Under the pieces are notes generated by a model, which was given only the letters and a program-made list of their open reading frames with translations, was not told the DNA's origin and ran no database searches. 64,000 nucleotides of DNA from Nesterenkonia ebinurensis (GTDB lineage: Bacteria; Actinomycetota; Actinomycetes; Actinomycetales; Micrococcaceae), in the NCBI RefSeq assembly GCF_008711175.1, contig NZ_VWNF01000001.1:78402-142401 (forward strand), given 5' to 3'. Shown one piece after another: positions 36,223 to 45,982 of the stretch. The first letter of the stretch is position 1; every line of letters begins with the position of its first letter. Position numbers and translations under genes: made by a program.

Positions 36223-36718
36223 CCTCAGCCTCCCCCTGCTCCGGTCCGCTGCTGCGCAGCATCACCAGCACCGGCACTGCGGCCGCTGCGGCCACACCGC
36301 AGACCACTAAGGGCACAGTCCATGCAGCGAGCAGCCCGCAGGTCACCGCCAGTAAGAAGCTCAGCCCCACCGCGGAGCGGTCCAGCCGGGGGTTTCGTGA
36401 GCAGACTCCCTCCGCGGGGGCGGCCAGTGCCGCAGACAGGCTCAGGACGAACACCAGCACCAGCATCTGCTGCTCCACCGCAGCAATGAGAACCACCAGA
36501 AGGATCACGTAGAGGACCGCTTGGCAGAGCAACAGGTTCCGGGCTCTGACCCACCGCAGCAGCAGCCTGGCCAGGGGTATTGCCAGAAAGTGTCCGGCCA
36601 CCGCGGCGGTCCCAATGCCCAGTGCGGTCCAGAAGTCAGCCCGCACCAGGCTGAGCCCCACCGCAAACGGCAGCAGGGTGCCGGGCAGCCGGGCCAGCAG
36701 CTCCAGGAGGCGGATCAT
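36203..36718 (-). CDS. small membrane protein, MFS-like half-size
   Basis: 171 residues with five to six hydrophobic segments (about 11-25, 31-52, 64-82, 86-100, 116-132, 134-152). The LLARLPGTLLPFAVGLSLV start and ARLLLRWVRARNLLL loop resemble the N-terminal part of major-facilitator proteins, but the usual length would be about 400 residues. The ATG overlaps the sbcC stop (ATGA), suggesting co-translation. It could be a relic or a separate small family; function unknown. Confidence 0.65.
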   Translation of the reverse strand: MIRLLELLARLPGTLLPFAVGLSLVRADFWTALGIGTAAVAGHFLAIPLARLLLRWVRARNLLLCQAVLYVILLVVLIAAVEQQMLVLVFVLSLSAALAAPAEGVCSRNPRLDRSAVGLSFLLAVTCGLLAAWTVPLVVCGVAAAAAVPVLVMLRSSGPEQGEAEVSPSGS

Positions 36719-39700
36719 ACGGTCCCCGCCGTGGTCAAGGTGGATCCGGTGTTGGTCTTGGTGACCTTCAGCTGCACAGGAATCTGCTGATGCATCTCGG
36801 TGACGTGGCTGACCACTCCGATCCGTCGGCCCTCACCCTGAAGGGTGTGCAGGGCGGACATCACAGCCTCCAGGGTCTGGTCATCCAGGGAACCGAACCC
36901 CTCATCGATGAACAGGCTGTCCAGGCCTATACCGCCGGATTCTGACTGCACCGTCTCGGCCAGTCCCAGAGCCAGGGAGAGCGCGGCCATGAAGATCTCA
37001 CCTCCGGAGAGGGATTCAGCAGGGCGTTCCTGCTCGGCGTACTCGTCGTGGACTTTCAGGTCCAGTCCGCGCAATCCGCGACCGGTGCGTTCTGCATCCA
37101 GCAGCAGTCGGTACCGCCCCTCGGTCATGGCGCTCAGATGCCGGGTGGCGGCCTCGGTGACCCGTTCCAGGCGGGCGGCCAGCACGAAGGTGGTCAGCCG
37201 CATGCGTCTGGTGTTGTCTCCGCCCGTTCCGCGGACTGCTTCGGCCAGTTCAGCGTGCCACTGGGTCTGCTCGGCCTGCCCGGCGCGGTCAGCAGTAGCC
37301 GTGGCAAGTTCGTCTGCAGCACGTTGCAGTCCGGCCAGCTGCACAGTGTACTCGGTGAGCTTATCCCGTGCGTTCTGATATTCGGCGGCGGCCTGCTCCG
37401 CCTGCTCGGCGGCTGCCTGGAGCTGCTCAGGCTGCGGCTGCTGCTCTCCGACCTGGGCACGTGCCCGTCCTGCTCTGACCTCCTCGAGTTCGGCTTCGAA
37501 TCCCAGGCGTTCTTCCGTACTGGCGAACTGGGCGGTGAGCTCTTCCAGCTGCTCCAGCTCCCCAGCCGAGAGCACAGCGGAAGTGACTGCCGCGGCGTCG
37601 TCGAAAATTGATCCTTCCAGATGCTGGGCGGCCTCTGTGTGGCTGTGGGCCGCATCAGCTGCAGACTGTTCTGCCTGCTGCTGTGCCGCCTGTGCTTCTT
37701 TGAGCACCACGTGCAGCTCATCAAGTGCCGCCACCCGGGCGGTGATTGACCGGTACTCACCCCGAAGTGCCTTCAGCCGGACTGCCAGCTGCTCAGCCTC
37801 AGCCTTGAGCCTGGCGGCTTCGGCTGCTTCCCGTTCAGCGCTGTGCTGGGCAGTGGTGCAGCGCTGCCTCAGCTGACTGATCTGCTCTTTGAGCTCCTCG
37901 GCCTGCTGCCGGAGCGTACGCTGCTCAGTTCGCTGCCTGCGGGAGGCAGCCAGCTGCCGGGCTGCCTGCGCCTTGCCGACTTCGGCCTCCTCAGCACTGA
38001 GATATGCGGCCTGGCCCAGTGCCTCGCGGCGCGCCTGAAGTTCCTGCTCAGCGCTCTGGAGCCGGTGGGCCAGGGTGTCTCTGCTGGACCGGGCCTGCTG
38101 CAGCTGCTCGGCGGCATCATCCACCTGCTCCCGGGTGACTGTGTCCGCTTCGGGGGCGTGCGGTTCAGGGTGCTCGGTGGATCCACAGACCAGGCATTTC
38201 TCACCGGGCTCCAGGGTGCTGGCCAATTCATAGGCCAGCGACTGCAGGTGTCCCTGGGAGAGCTCGCGGTAGGCCTGCTGCACCGAATCCGCCTGCTGGG
38301 CTGCGGCCTGGTGCTGGTCACTGAGCATGGTCACCTGGGCCCGTGCAGCCTCACCCTGCTTAGCCCGCTCGGCCTGAGCGATGGCTGCTGTGAGCACCTC
38401 CTGCGCCTGATCCACCGCCTGGTCTGTCTGCTCCGCGCTGATCAGCTGAGCCTGGAGCGTGACCAAGGACTCCTGTGCATCAGTCAGCTCATCCTGGGTC
38501 TGCTCCACCTGCTTCTGGGCAGCCGCAGCTGCCCTGTCCGCAGCGGCGGCACCAGCGACCAGCTCAGCATGCTTGTGCTCAAGGCCGGATGCTTCGGGGT
38601 CGGTGAGCCTGGCCTTCAGATCAGCAACCTCCTCGGCGGCATCAGGCACCGTTCCGACTGCCACGTCGGACTGTCCGGCAAGTGCCTGTACCGCCTGCTG
38701 CTCTGCGGCCTCCCGGACTTCGGCCTTCTGAACTGCGATGTGCTGGATCCGCTCGGCCCGATCGAGCCACACCTTGAGCGTCTCAGCTGACCGGTGGGCA
38801 TTGATCCTCTGCTGAGCGGAGGCAGCCACCGGCCGCCTGGTCTCATGGGCCTCACGCAGTTGGAGATGATCTGCCCAGCGCCTGAGCTCCTGGTCTTTTC
38901 TGGTCATCACCTCCAGCTGCCGGGCTGCCTGCTGCGCTGCCTGCTCGGCCTTGACCGAAGTGCTCTGCAGCACTGTCCGTGCATGCTCAGCCTGCCGCAA
39001 CAGAGGTGCGGCCAACTCTTCGGCGGGAAGCTCCTGGACAGCCGGCATCTCCTCCCCCAACAGCGACTGAGCCCCTGAGCGCAGCGATGCGACCTGCACA
39101 CTGATCTGGACCTCCAGCTCAGCAAGCACGCCTTCGGACTCGCGTTTGCGCTCCCAAAGGTAGTGCTCCAGCTGCTCATAGGTGGCAATATCGAACAACT
39201 CCTCCAAGATCTTGCGGCGGTCCTCGTTGGAGGCGTGCATCAGCTGGGCGAAGGCACCCTGCGGGAGCATGATGACCTTGGTGAACTCCCCCATGTCCAG
39301 CCCAAGGATCTCGCGGAGTTCCTTATCCCCCTCGGCGATCTTATGCACCGCCACCGACTTCCACCCGTGATGCTCGAACCGCTCCAGGAACAGCTCGGGG
39401 CCCTCCTGCTGGTCAGCTGCCCCGGCCCGTTTTGCCGGCCGCCAGTACCGCGGCACCCGACGGACTCTGAACCGGTCCTGTCCCCGGGAGAACTCCAGCT
39501 CCACATAGGGTCTGCGGGCTGCTGGAGCGTGCTGGGACTTCAGCCCATCGCTGCCGCGCTCACCGGGCACATCCCCGTATAGGGCAAAGGTAATGGCATC
39601 CAGCACTGAGGTCTTTCCGGAGCCGGTCTGACCGCGCAGCAGGAAGAGTCCATCCACACTGAGTGCGTCAAAGTCCACCGTCTCAGTGCCGGCAAAGGGC

Positions 39701-39735
39701 CCGAAGGCGCAGATCTCCAACCGATGGAACTTCAT
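36715..39735 (-). CDS. sbcC: exonuclease subunit SbcC
   Basis: 1006-residue SMC-like ATPase that works with SbcD to open hairpins and trim DNA ends. Walker A GQTGSGKT (35-42), signature-rich C-terminal domain (SLSGGEIFMAALSLALG) and Walker B SLFIDEGFGSLD. The coiled coil meets at the zinc-hook CLVC (Cys514, Cys517). The arms are very rich in Ala, Gln and Glu. Starts inside the sbcD stop (4-bp overlap). Confidence 0.95.
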   Translation of the reverse strand: MKFHRLEICAFGPFAGTETVDFDALSVDGLFLLRGQTGSGKTSVLDAITFALYGDVPGERGSDGLKSQHAPAARRPYVELEFSRGQDRFRVRRVPRYWRPAKRAGAADQQEGPELFLERFEHHGWKSVAVHKIAEGDKELREILGLDMGEFTKVIMLPQGAFAQLMHASNEDRRKILEELFDIATYEQLEHYLWERKRESEGVLAELEVQISVQVASLRSGAQSLLGEEMPAVQELPAEELAAPLLRQAEHARTVLQSTSVKAEQAAQQAARQLEVMTRKDQELRRWADHLQLREAHETRRPVAASAQQRINAHRSAETLKVWLDRAERIQHIAVQKAEVREAAEQQAVQALAGQSDVAVGTVPDAAEEVADLKARLTDPEASGLEHKHAELVAGAAAADRAAAAAQKQVEQTQDELTDAQESLVTLQAQLISAEQTDQAVDQAQEVLTAAIAQAERAKQGEAARAQVTMLSDQHQAAAQQADSVQQAYRELSQGHLQSLAYELASTLEPGEKCLVCGSTEHPEPHAPEADTVTREQVDDAAEQLQQARSSRDTLAHRLQSAEQELQARREALGQAAYLSAEEAEVGKAQAARQLAASRRQRTEQRTLRQQAEELKEQISQLRQRCTTAQHSAEREAAEAARLKAEAEQLAVRLKALRGEYRSITARVAALDELHVVLKEAQAAQQQAEQSAADAAHSHTEAAQHLEGSIFDDAAAVTSAVLSAGELEQLEELTAQFASTEERLGFEAELEEVRAGRARAQVGEQQPQPEQLQAAAEQAEQAAAEYQNARDKLTEYTVQLAGLQRAADELATATADRAGQAEQTQWHAELAEAVRGTGGDNTRRMRLTTFVLAARLERVTEAATRHLSAMTEGRYRLLLDAERTGRGLRGLDLKVHDEYAEQERPAESLSGGEIFMAALSLALGLAETVQSESGGIGLDSLFIDEGFGSLDDQTLEAVMSALHTLQGEGRRIGVVSHVTEMHQQIPVQLKVTKTNTGSTLTTAGTV

Positions 39736-41033
39736 GCCCGCTCCCCCGTCAGCGCTGGTGCCGACCGGACCGCTTCCAAGGCCGCCTCCACGGTCTGCAG
39801 CTCCTCATCGGTGGGCTTCCGGTTCCGCACATGCTCCAAAAAACCAGCAACCACGTCGAGTTCGCTCTGCGCCTCATGCAGCTTCTGGGCATAGCTGCCC
39901 GCCTGCTGGGTGAGCCCAGCTCCGGCGTAGCTGTACTGCATGAGATGCGGATACACCTTGCGCAGCCGCTGGTAGGCCCGCACCGGGTTTTGATCGTCGG
40001 TGAGGACCACTTGGACGAAGTGCTCACAGAAGGCCTCCACTGTCCCGGGTTCCAGAATCTCTGCAATAGTTCCTCTGAGCCGTTTGACCGGGCGCCCGAT
40101 GCTCCAGTCCAGGCCAGTGACCGCGGCCTCCGGGTCATCCAGCAGCTGTGTGTCCACCAGCCAGGCTCCCTTGTGCTGGTTCTCCTCGGAGAAGGAGTAC
40201 CGGATAGGAGAGCCTGAGTAGCGGATCCGGTCAGTCAGCCGCTGCCGACCGTGCAGGTGGCCCAAGGCCGCATAATCAAAGCCTTCGAAGAGCTCCAGGG
40301 GCACCACAGCCAGCCCGCCCACACTTTCCTCATGATGCTCCAGAGTCTGTTCCGGCACCGCCGGTGCCCCAATACTGCGCTCGGATTCACTGGCCTGCCC
40401 GTGGGCAGCGAAGAGATGGGCCATCACCACCACCCTGGGCGGGGCGTCGTTCGCGCTGCCGCTCCCAGGGTTCTCAATCGCCTCGGAAGGCTCCGAGCCG
40501 GCTCGGGTCTTCGCGCGACTGAAACGGGCGCCGTCTCTCTGTGAGAGATCGGCGCGGATGCGGCCGATCACCTCAGTCATCACCGCGGTGTGGCTGGCTC
40601 GCTCCATGCCCAGCTCGGCGGCATAGACCTGCGGTTCCAGGTAGGGCACCCCGTAGACCAGCAGCCGCTCACCGTCACGGTCAATCTCCACCGGGGTCCA
40701 GGCCTCTTCCAGCCCGGAGCGGATATGCACTCCGGCGGCGGCGATCAGCTCCCGGTTCGCGCCCAGCCGCACCGCAGAGTCGTGGTTGCCGGAAGTGACC
40801 ACCACGGTGGCCCCGGCCTCACGCAGGCTGCGCAGACAGCTGCTGAGTTCGCGCACCGCCCATTCCGGAGGCAGCGCCCGGTCGAACACATCGCCCGAAA
40901 CCAGCACTACATCCACCTGGTGCTCCTGAACTGCAGCGCAGATCACCCGGATCATCTCCTGCTGGCTCTGACGCAGGTCTGTGCCGTGAAACCCGCGCCC
41001 CAGATGCCAGTCCGAGGTGTGCAGCAGCTTCAT
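39732..41033 (-). CDS. sbcD: exonuclease subunit SbcD
   Basis: 433-residue Mre11-type calcineurin-like nuclease. Metal ligands occur in HTSDWHLGR (Asp8, His10), SGDVFDRA (about 46-53) and TSGNHDSAVRLG; a GHLHGRQ motif is further on. The coding sequence contains a 31-residue hydrophilic insertion, residues about 168-198, encoded by the 93-bp interspersed element at 40440-40532, between the domain core and the strand VVVMAHL. Most SbcD proteins have only a short loop there. Probably still functional since all motifs are intact. Confidence 0.95.
   Translation of the reverse strand: MKLLHTSDWHLGRGFHGTDLRQSQQEMIRVICAAVQEHQVDVVLVSGDVFDRALPPEWAVRELSSCLRSLREAGATVVVTSGNHDSAVRLGANRELIAAAGVHIRSGLEEAWTPVEIDRDGERLLVYGVPYLEPQVYAAELGMERASHTAVMTEVIGRIRADLSQRDGARFSRAKTRAGSEPSEAIENPGSGSANDAPPRVVVMAHLFAAHGQASESERSIGAPAVPEQTLEHHEESVGGLAVVPLELFEGFDYAALGHLHGRQRLTDRIRYSGSPIRYSFSEENQHKGAWLVDTQLLDDPEAAVTGLDWSIGRPVKRLRGTIAEILEPGTVEAFCEHFVQVVLTDDQNPVRAYQRLRKVYPHLMQYSYAGAGLTQQAGSYAQKLHEAQSELDVVAGFLEHVRNRKPTDEELQTVEAALEAVRSAPALTGERA
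40440..40532 (-). repeat. 93-bp coding interspersed element, copy A (in sbcD)
   Basis: Read on the minus strand in the sbcD frame it gives GARFSRAKTRAGSEPSEAIE and then 11 more residues. Core DNA CTCAATCGCCTCGG on the plus strand (40473-40486) is shared with copies B, C and D. Aligns without gaps over 31 codons to copies B and C. Confidence 0.8.
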
Positions 41034-41136
41034 CCTTCACCCTTCCCTTCGCTCACCCTCACCTTACGGCCCGCCCCGGAGATCGGAATTGTCGCAACCC
41101 CGGCTGACGGCGCATCCAGCGGTATCCTTACCCTTC

Positions 41137-41850
41137 GTGACACCTGAAACTGCCGCTGAGGCTCAGCTCATCGAGCGCTTCGAGCCGGTGATGCTCGGGC
41201 TGCTGCCGGGGCCGGACGAACCGGTGCATGCCGAGACGCTGCTGGCGCTGTGCCTGGCTGAGGGACTGGTGGAGATCCTCCAGTGGGCCAAGGAGGGCAC
41301 CGGGGCCGATCCGGCCGCGAGCATGTGGCTGGCCGCTCTGCGCTGGCACCGGATCATCACTGGCGGCTTCCCTGCAGGAGCCCCGGAGCCGCCGCCGCGT
41401 CCCACTGACCATGCTCTGAAGCTGATCCTGGACTCCGGAGGGGCGGAGGTCATCCCCGGCAGCGCCGATGCTTCCCTTGCCGGACTGGCCGACGGAGAGA
41501 TGAAAACCCCGGCAGACTGGACACGGGACGGTGACCGACTGGGCGGAGAGAATGCCCGCGCTGGCGCCAGGTCTTCCGAGGCGATTGAGGAAAGCCACAG
41601 CCGAAGGTCGGCCCATAAGACATTGATACGCACTGTGCCCATCAGTCTGGTGCCGTATGTGGGCACTGAGATGAAGCAGAACTGGGCAGCCGCAGCGGTC
41701 TGCCTCACCCACGGGCACCCTGAGCTGGTGGAGAAGGCACGACGCCGGGCCACAGACTTCCCTGCCCCCGCCGCTCCTGGAGCGCGCCACGAGCTGCTCA
41801 CTGTAGTGGTGGCGGACCTCGCCCGCCGCTGGAAGGAGACTACGGCTTAG
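41137..41850 (+). CDS. ADP-ribosylglycohydrolase-like protein, reduced
   Basis: 237-residue protein with segments like the DraG/ARH family: TLIRTVPISLVPY followed by CLTHGHPELVEKARR. The N-terminal metal motif (WTDDT-type) of active ARH enzymes is not visible, so catalytic function is doubtful. GTG 41137 is chosen since TATCCT (41123-41128) ends 8 nt before it and no ribosome site exists. Residues 132-162 are encoded by interspersed element copy B. The stop overlaps the convergent exonuclease gene by 11 bp. Confidence 0.6.
   Translation: MTPETAAEAQLIERFEPVMLGLLPGPDEPVHAETLLALCLAEGLVEILQWAKEGTGADPAASMWLAALRWHRIITGGFPAGAPEPPPRPTDHALKLILDSGGAEVIPGSADASLAGLADGEMKTPADWTRDGDRLGGENARAGARSSEAIEESHSRRSAHKTLIRTVPISLVPYVGTEMKQNWAAAAVCLTHGHPELVEKARRRATDFPAPAAPGARHELLTVVVADLARRWKETTA
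41530..41622 (+). repeat. 93-bp coding interspersed element, copy B
   Basis: In the frame of the 41137-41850 gene it reads GDRLGGENARAGARSSEAIE and continues 11 residues. DNA core GAGGCGATTGAG at 41578-41589. Aligns collinearly with copies A and C although this gene runs on the opposite strand. Confidence 0.8.
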
Positions 41851-42955
41851 GCAGGGGCCACTTCTCACCCAGCAACTCGCGGAAGGCTGATTCGGTCAGC
41901 AGCCGGATGGACTGGCCCTTTGCCCGGCGCGCCAGGACCTCGCGGACCTTGCGGGCCTGAAGTGGTGGGATGGCCCGGTTGTTCTCTGCGGCTTCGAGGT
42001 CCTGCAGGCCGACCCCGTCGCCGATCACCAGCATGGTAGTGGCGCCGATGACCTTGGATGAGGTGATGGCCCCGTGCTCGGCGGCCAGCGCCTTGGCATC
42101 AGGCCGCGGAATGGCCAGGTTCCCGCTGAACACCAGATGCTGCCCGCAGAGCGGGTGCTCCGGGTCGGCTTCAGGGTTGGGCGGAAGGTTCCTGCCCTCG
42201 TCCTGCCAGCGCATCAGGTCCGGCAGCATCTCATCGCTGACACTTTCGGCTGCGGCGTCGAACAGCTGTGCGTAGCTGCGCGCCTGGCGGGTGGCACGGG
42301 ACTCATAGGCCCGCGGAGAGCTCCAGGCCTCCAGCTCTTCAGCCTCGATCTGGTGGGCGGCGAAGAGCCGGTCCAGCTGGGTGACACGCTGCCGCTCGGC
42401 GATGTCCACCACGATGGCCGCAGCCGCCCGGGCGTCCCACAGCGCATGGTGGTGGTGTTTGAGCTGGAAGCCAGCCTCAGCCGCAGCCCTGGGCAGGGTA
42501 TGGGAGTCCAGCTGGTAGACCACCCGGGCCAGCCGCACCGAACACAGCGCCCGCAGTCCGCCCGGGGAGTCCAGCCCGGAGACCTCCAGGGCGGATTCGA
42601 AGACCTCCGTGTCAAAAGTCGCGTTGTGCGCCACCAGAATGTCGGTGCCGATGAACTCACGGATCTCCCCGAAGAGCTCGCTGAAGCGCGGCTCACCAGC
42701 CACCCGTTCCGGAGTGATCCCGTGGATCTCAACATTCCGGGGGTCAAACCGGTCGAACCCGGCCGGGGGCCGCATCCGCCTGAAGTACAGCTCGTCCACG
42801 TTGCCGTCGCGGATGCGCACCATGCCGATGGCACAAGGGGAGCCGCGGAATCCGTTGGCGGTCTCGAAGTCCACGGCGGTGAAGTTCAGGCCCCTGACCC
42901 GCGGCGGGCGCAGTCCGGCCAGAGCACCGCCGAGCGGAGATGCTGATACTGCCAT
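41840..42955 (-). CDS. DEDDh exonuclease with BRCT domain
   Basis: 371-residue protein. The N-terminal DnaQ-like 3'-5' exonuclease domain has FTAVDFETAN (about 25-34; catalytic Asp and Glu), HNATFDTEVF and the His-containing HHHHALWDARAAA motif. A central linker leads to a BRCT domain (about 268-345; HLVFSGNLAIPRPDAKALAAEHGA). Typical of Micrococcales exonuclease-BRCT fusions used in repair. ATG 42955 lies 3 nt after the rdgB stop, so it is the third gene of the rph-rdgB operon. Confidence 0.88.
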   Translation of the reverse strand: MAVSASPLGGALAGLRPPRVRGLNFTAVDFETANGFRGSPCAIGMVRIRDGNVDELYFRRMRPPAGFDRFDPRNVEIHGITPERVAGEPRFSELFGEIREFIGTDILVAHNATFDTEVFESALEVSGLDSPGGLRALCSVRLARVVYQLDSHTLPRAAAEAGFQLKHHHHALWDARAAAAIVVDIAERQRVTQLDRLFAAHQIEAEELEAWSSPRAYESRATRQARSYAQLFDAAAESVSDEMLPDLMRWQDEGRNLPPNPEADPEHPLCGQHLVFSGNLAIPRPDAKALAAEHGAITSSKVIGATTMLVIGDGVGLQDLEAAENNRAIPPLQARKVREVLARRAKGQSIRLLTESAFRELLGEKWPLPKP

Positions 42956-42958
42956 GTG

Positions 42959-43624
42959 CTAACTCAGCACCTCCACGATGCGCGGGGCCAGCTGGGCGAA
43001 GGCCTGGCCGCGGTGCGAGATGGCGTTCTTCTCCGCCATCGGCAGCTCCGCGCAGGAGCGGGTCTCACTCACCGGCTGCAGCACCGGATCGTAGCCGAAA
43101 CCGCCCTCACCTCGTTCCTCGGTGAGCAGCCTACCTTCCAGTCGCCCTTCGGCAGTGAACTCAGCCGGGGCGGCGTCGTGATCTGTTCCTGGCACCACCA
43201 GGGAGGCCACACAGACAAAGGCGGCGGCACGGTGCTCTGCGGGGATATCTGTCAGCTGCTGAAGCAGCAGCTGACGGTTGGTCTCATCGCTGGCGGCCGC
43301 ACCGGCCCAGCGTGCTGAGAAGACGCCCGGCGCTCCATTCAGCACCTCCACGGCGAGGCCGGAGTCATCGGCCACCGCCGGCAGTCCGGTCTGCTGCGCC
43401 ACGGTGCGAGCCTTCAGCAGGGAGTTCTGCTCGAAGCTCACCCCGGTCTCCGGGATATCCCCCACCCCGGCGCTGGCGGCATCGACGACCACCCGCTCCA
43501 GGTCCAGATGGCCCAGCTGGGGCTGGTCGGCCAGCAGAGCGCGGAACTCGCGCAGTTTGCCCGGGTTGGAGGTGGCCAACACAATCCGGGCACCCTGCGG
43601 AGCGGTGTTCACCGGAACGCTCAT
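42959..43624 (-). CDS. rdgB: XTP/dITP diphosphatase RdgB (HAM1)
   Basis: 221-residue pyrophosphatase that removes non-canonical purine triphosphates. Motifs [42 protein letters not shown] and the C-terminal NAISHRGQA are intact. The ATG overlaps the rph stop by 4 bp. A longer-than-usual loop ([20 protein letters not shown]) sits in the middle. Confidence 0.94.
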   Translation of the reverse strand: MSVPVNTAPQGARIVLATSNPGKLREFRALLADQPQLGHLDLERVVVDAASAGVGDIPETGVSFEQNSLLKARTVAQQTGLPAVADDSGLAVEVLNGAPGVFSARWAGAAASDETNRQLLLQQLTDIPAEHRAAAFVCVASLVVPGTDHDAAPAEFTAEGRLEGRLLTEERGEGGFGYDPVLQPVSETRSCAELPMAEKNAISHRGQAFAQLAPRIVEVLS

Positions 43625-44361
43625 TCGGCCAGGGCCTGCCGCTGGATATCGGTAAGCTGGGCACAGCCGGCCACAGCCAGGTCCAGCAGCTCATTGAGCT
43701 GGTCACGGCTGAAGGGGGTACCCTCGGCGGTGCCCTGGACCTCCACGAAGTCCCCGGAGCCGGTGACCACCACATTCATATCGGTGCCCGCTGTGGAGTC
43801 CTCCCCATAGGGCAGATCCAGCACCGCAGTGCCGTCGGGCAGCACGCCCACTGAGATCGCGGAGACCGAGTCGGTGAGCACCTCGGCGCGCTTACGGACG
43901 TGGCCCTCGGCGCGGGCCCATTCGATGGCGTCCGCCAGGGCCACAAACGCCCCGGTGATCGCAGCGGTGCGGGTGCCTCCGTCGGCCTGCAGCACATCGC
44001 AGTCCAGGGTGATCATGTTCTCTCCCAGGGATTCTAAGTCCACTACCGCGCGCAGCGACCGGCCGATCAGCCGGGAGATTTCGTGGGTGCGACCGCCGAT
44101 TTTGCCCTTGACCGCCTCCCGGGAGTTCCGGGTGTTGGTGGCCCTGGGCAGCATGGCGTACTCGGCGGTGACCCAGCCGCGGCCCTGGCCCCTGAGCCAG
44201 CGCGGCACCTCGGACTCGAAGCTGGCGGTGCACAGCACCCGGGTGTTCCCGAATTCGATCAGAGCGCTGCCCTCGGCGTGGGCGGACCAGTTCCGGGTGA
44301 TGGACACCTCGCGCAGCTGGTCGATGCTGCGCCCGTCAGCGCGTGCGTACTTCTGACTCAT
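43621..44361 (-). CDS. rph: ribonuclease PH
   Basis: 246-residue phosphorolytic 3'-5' exoribonuclease that matures tRNA 3' ends, relevant here because the tRNA genes lack CCA. Visible patterns are [17 protein letters not shown], the arginine-rich [29 protein letters not shown] and the [18 protein letters not shown] block. Standard length; first gene of rph-rdgB-exonuclease. Confidence 0.95.
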   Translation of the reverse strand: MSQKYARADGRSIDQLREVSITRNWSAHAEGSALIEFGNTRVLCTASFESEVPRWLRGQGRGWVTAEYAMLPRATNTRNSREAVKGKIGGRTHEISRLIGRSLRAVVDLESLGENMITLDCDVLQADGGTRTAAITGAFVALADAIEWARAEGHVRKRAEVLTDSVSAISVGVLPDGTAVLDLPYGEDSTAGTDMNVVVTGSGDFVEVQGTAEGTPFSRDQLNELLDLAVAGCAQLTDIQRQALAE

Positions 44362-44405
44362 GAACCCTCCTGCATGAACTTCTCTGGGGATATTTTCTCC
44401 ACGTT

Positions 44406-45206
44406 TCAGATCTGATAGGTGACTCCGGCGGCGGCCACCGCAATATTTCCGTCATATCGCTTGGCGGCGTGCTCCCGCACCACCGCTGCGTCGGTCCAGG
44501 CGGGGATATGGGTCAGCAGCAGCCGGCCAACTCCGGCTTCGGCGGCTGCAGCCCCGGCCCGGTCGCCGTTGAGGTGAATGCCTTCCAGCTCCTCATCACG
44601 GTCGTCCTGGTAGGCGGCTTCGCAGAGGAACACGTCGGCCCCCTGGGCGGCTTCGATGAGCCCTTCGCAGCTGTCGGTGTCACCGGAGTAGGCGAGTATC
44701 CGGGTTCCGGGGCCATCCCCTGGGGCGCCGTCGTCAGCTACCTCGATGCGCAGTGCGTAGGGCTCCTCGATAGGGTGCCGGACGATCACCGGGGTGATCC
44801 GGAACGGACCGATCTCAGCGGTCGCCCCCGGCGTCCAGGTGCGGAAGTCGAACTCAGAGTGCATACCCGGGTCAGGTTCAATCCCGTGGGCCACCGCAAT
44901 CCGCTCATCGGTGCCCGCCGGTCCGTAGACCGGGATCCTTTCGGCAGGCCAGCCGCCGGGGCGCCATTTGACCGCTATGTGCAGCCCGGTCAGATCCATG
45001 TAGTGGTCAGGGTGCAGGTGGCTCAGGCACACTGCGTCTAAGTCCTCCAGCGCGATGTGCTTCTGCAGCGGTCCCAACGCTCCGCTGCCCAAGTCAAGAG
45101 CGATCCGCCAGGTGCGGCCGGCGTGCTCGTGGCTGACCAGGTAGCAGCTTGCCGCTGAGTGCGGTCCCGGGAAGGACCCGCTGCAGCCGATGATCGTCAG
45201 TTTCAT
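44406..45206 (-). CDS. MBL-fold metallo-hydrolase (RNase Z-like)
   Basis: 266-residue metallo-beta-lactamase-fold protein. Metal site [13 protein letters not shown] (HxHxDH), His in [14 protein letters not shown], Asp in AYSGDTDSC and the late [10 protein letters not shown]. Resembles actinobacterial cyclic-phosphodiesterase/RNase Z-like proteins found beside rph. Lies 44 bp upstream of rph. No flexible arm of true RNase Z is apparent, so tRNA processing is only a possibility. Confidence 0.85.
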   Translation of the reverse strand: MKLTIIGCSGSFPGPHSAASCYLVSHEHAGRTWRIALDLGSGALGPLQKHIALEDLDAVCLSHLHPDHYMDLTGLHIAVKWRPGGWPAERIPVYGPAGTDERIAVAHGIEPDPGMHSEFDFRTWTPGATAEIGPFRITPVIVRHPIEEPYALRIEVADDGAPGDGPGTRILAYSGDTDSCEGLIEAAQGADVFLCEAAYQDDRDEELEGIHLNGDRAGAAAAEAGVGRLLLTHIPAWTDAAVVREHAAKRYDGNIAVAAAGVTYQI

Positions 45207-45247
45207 ATGTGGCTCAGCATAGCGGCACTGGGAGTCCGGCGTGATAT

Positions 45248-45979
45248 TCAGTCCTGGTCTGCGACATCGCCTTCGGCATCGGGTATCACCTCCAGCATCG
45301 CGGAGAACAGAGTCTCCTGCAGCCAGGTGGAAAAGGCGTAGAGCTCGGCCATGAAGTCATCGGTGGTGGCGGCCCGGCCGCGTCCGGCCCGCTGGTGGAC
45401 CTGCTCGGCATCGGCCTCGTCCTCGATGCCCAGGCGGGCGGCCAGAGTCAGCCGCACATCGTTGAGTGCACGGCCGAACACCGGGGCCTGCTCCTCGGTC
45501 AGCGTCACCGGGTCCGATTCCAGGGCCAGCCGGGCTGCCCGCAGATCAGCGATCTTGGACTCACGCAGCGAGGACTCGGCCAGCCGGCGGAACTGAGCCG
45601 CTTCTTCTGGGTCAGAGGAGGCCTCCGGCAGCAGCCGGGCCAGCGCAGGATCGGATGGGGGTACCACGCCGTCTGCTTCAGTCTCCTCCCCCAGGCCTGC
45701 TCCCAGTCCGGCCAGCTCCCGGCGGAAGTGGACGAAGGGGTCGTCTCCGGGCTCCTGGGCGGTGTCGGCGAACCTGCGGTTCGTCGTTCCCTCAATCGCC
45801 TCGGGAGGCTCCGCATCGCTGCGAGTCTCCTCTCGGCTCAATCGGTCACCGCTCACTTCCTGCGTCCTCTGCTCCAGCATGGTGATCACATCGGCGCAGA
45901 GCTGGGAGAGCAGGCGCCGCTCATGGGACTCCAGGTCTGCCTTATAGCCGCGGGTGGTGGCGCGGAATGCCCGAGCCAT
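45248..45979 (-). CDS. DUF2017 protein with inserted element
   Basis: 243-residue protein of the DUF2017 family that accompanies clpS in actinobacteria; function unknown. It starts MARAFRATTRGYKADLESHERRLLSQL and ends in an acidic tail. Residues about 44-74 (GDRLSREETRSDAEPPEAIE and the following 11) are encoded by interspersed element copy C and interrupt the usual helix that leads to DDPFVHFRRELAGL. It starts 3 bp after the clpS stop. Confidence 0.85.
   Translation of the reverse strand: MARAFRATTRGYKADLESHERRLLSQLCADVITMLEQRTQEVSGDRLSREETRSDAEPPEAIEGTTNRRFADTAQEPGDDPFVHFRRELAGLGAGLGEETEADGVVPPSDPALARLLPEASSDPEEAAQFRRLAESSLRESKIADLRAARLALESDPVTLTEEQAPVFGRALNDVRLTLAARLGIEDEADAEQVHQRAGRGRAATTDDFMAELYAFSTWLQETLFSAMLEVIPDAEGDVADQD
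45758..45850 (-). repeat. 93-bp coding interspersed element, copy C (in DUF2017 gene)
   Basis: Plus-strand core CTCAATCGCCTCGG at 45791-45804. Minus-strand start GGTGACCGATTGAGCCGAG is shared with copy B and with intergenic copy D. Same reading frame as copies A and B. Confidence 0.8.
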
Positions 45980-45982
45980 CCG

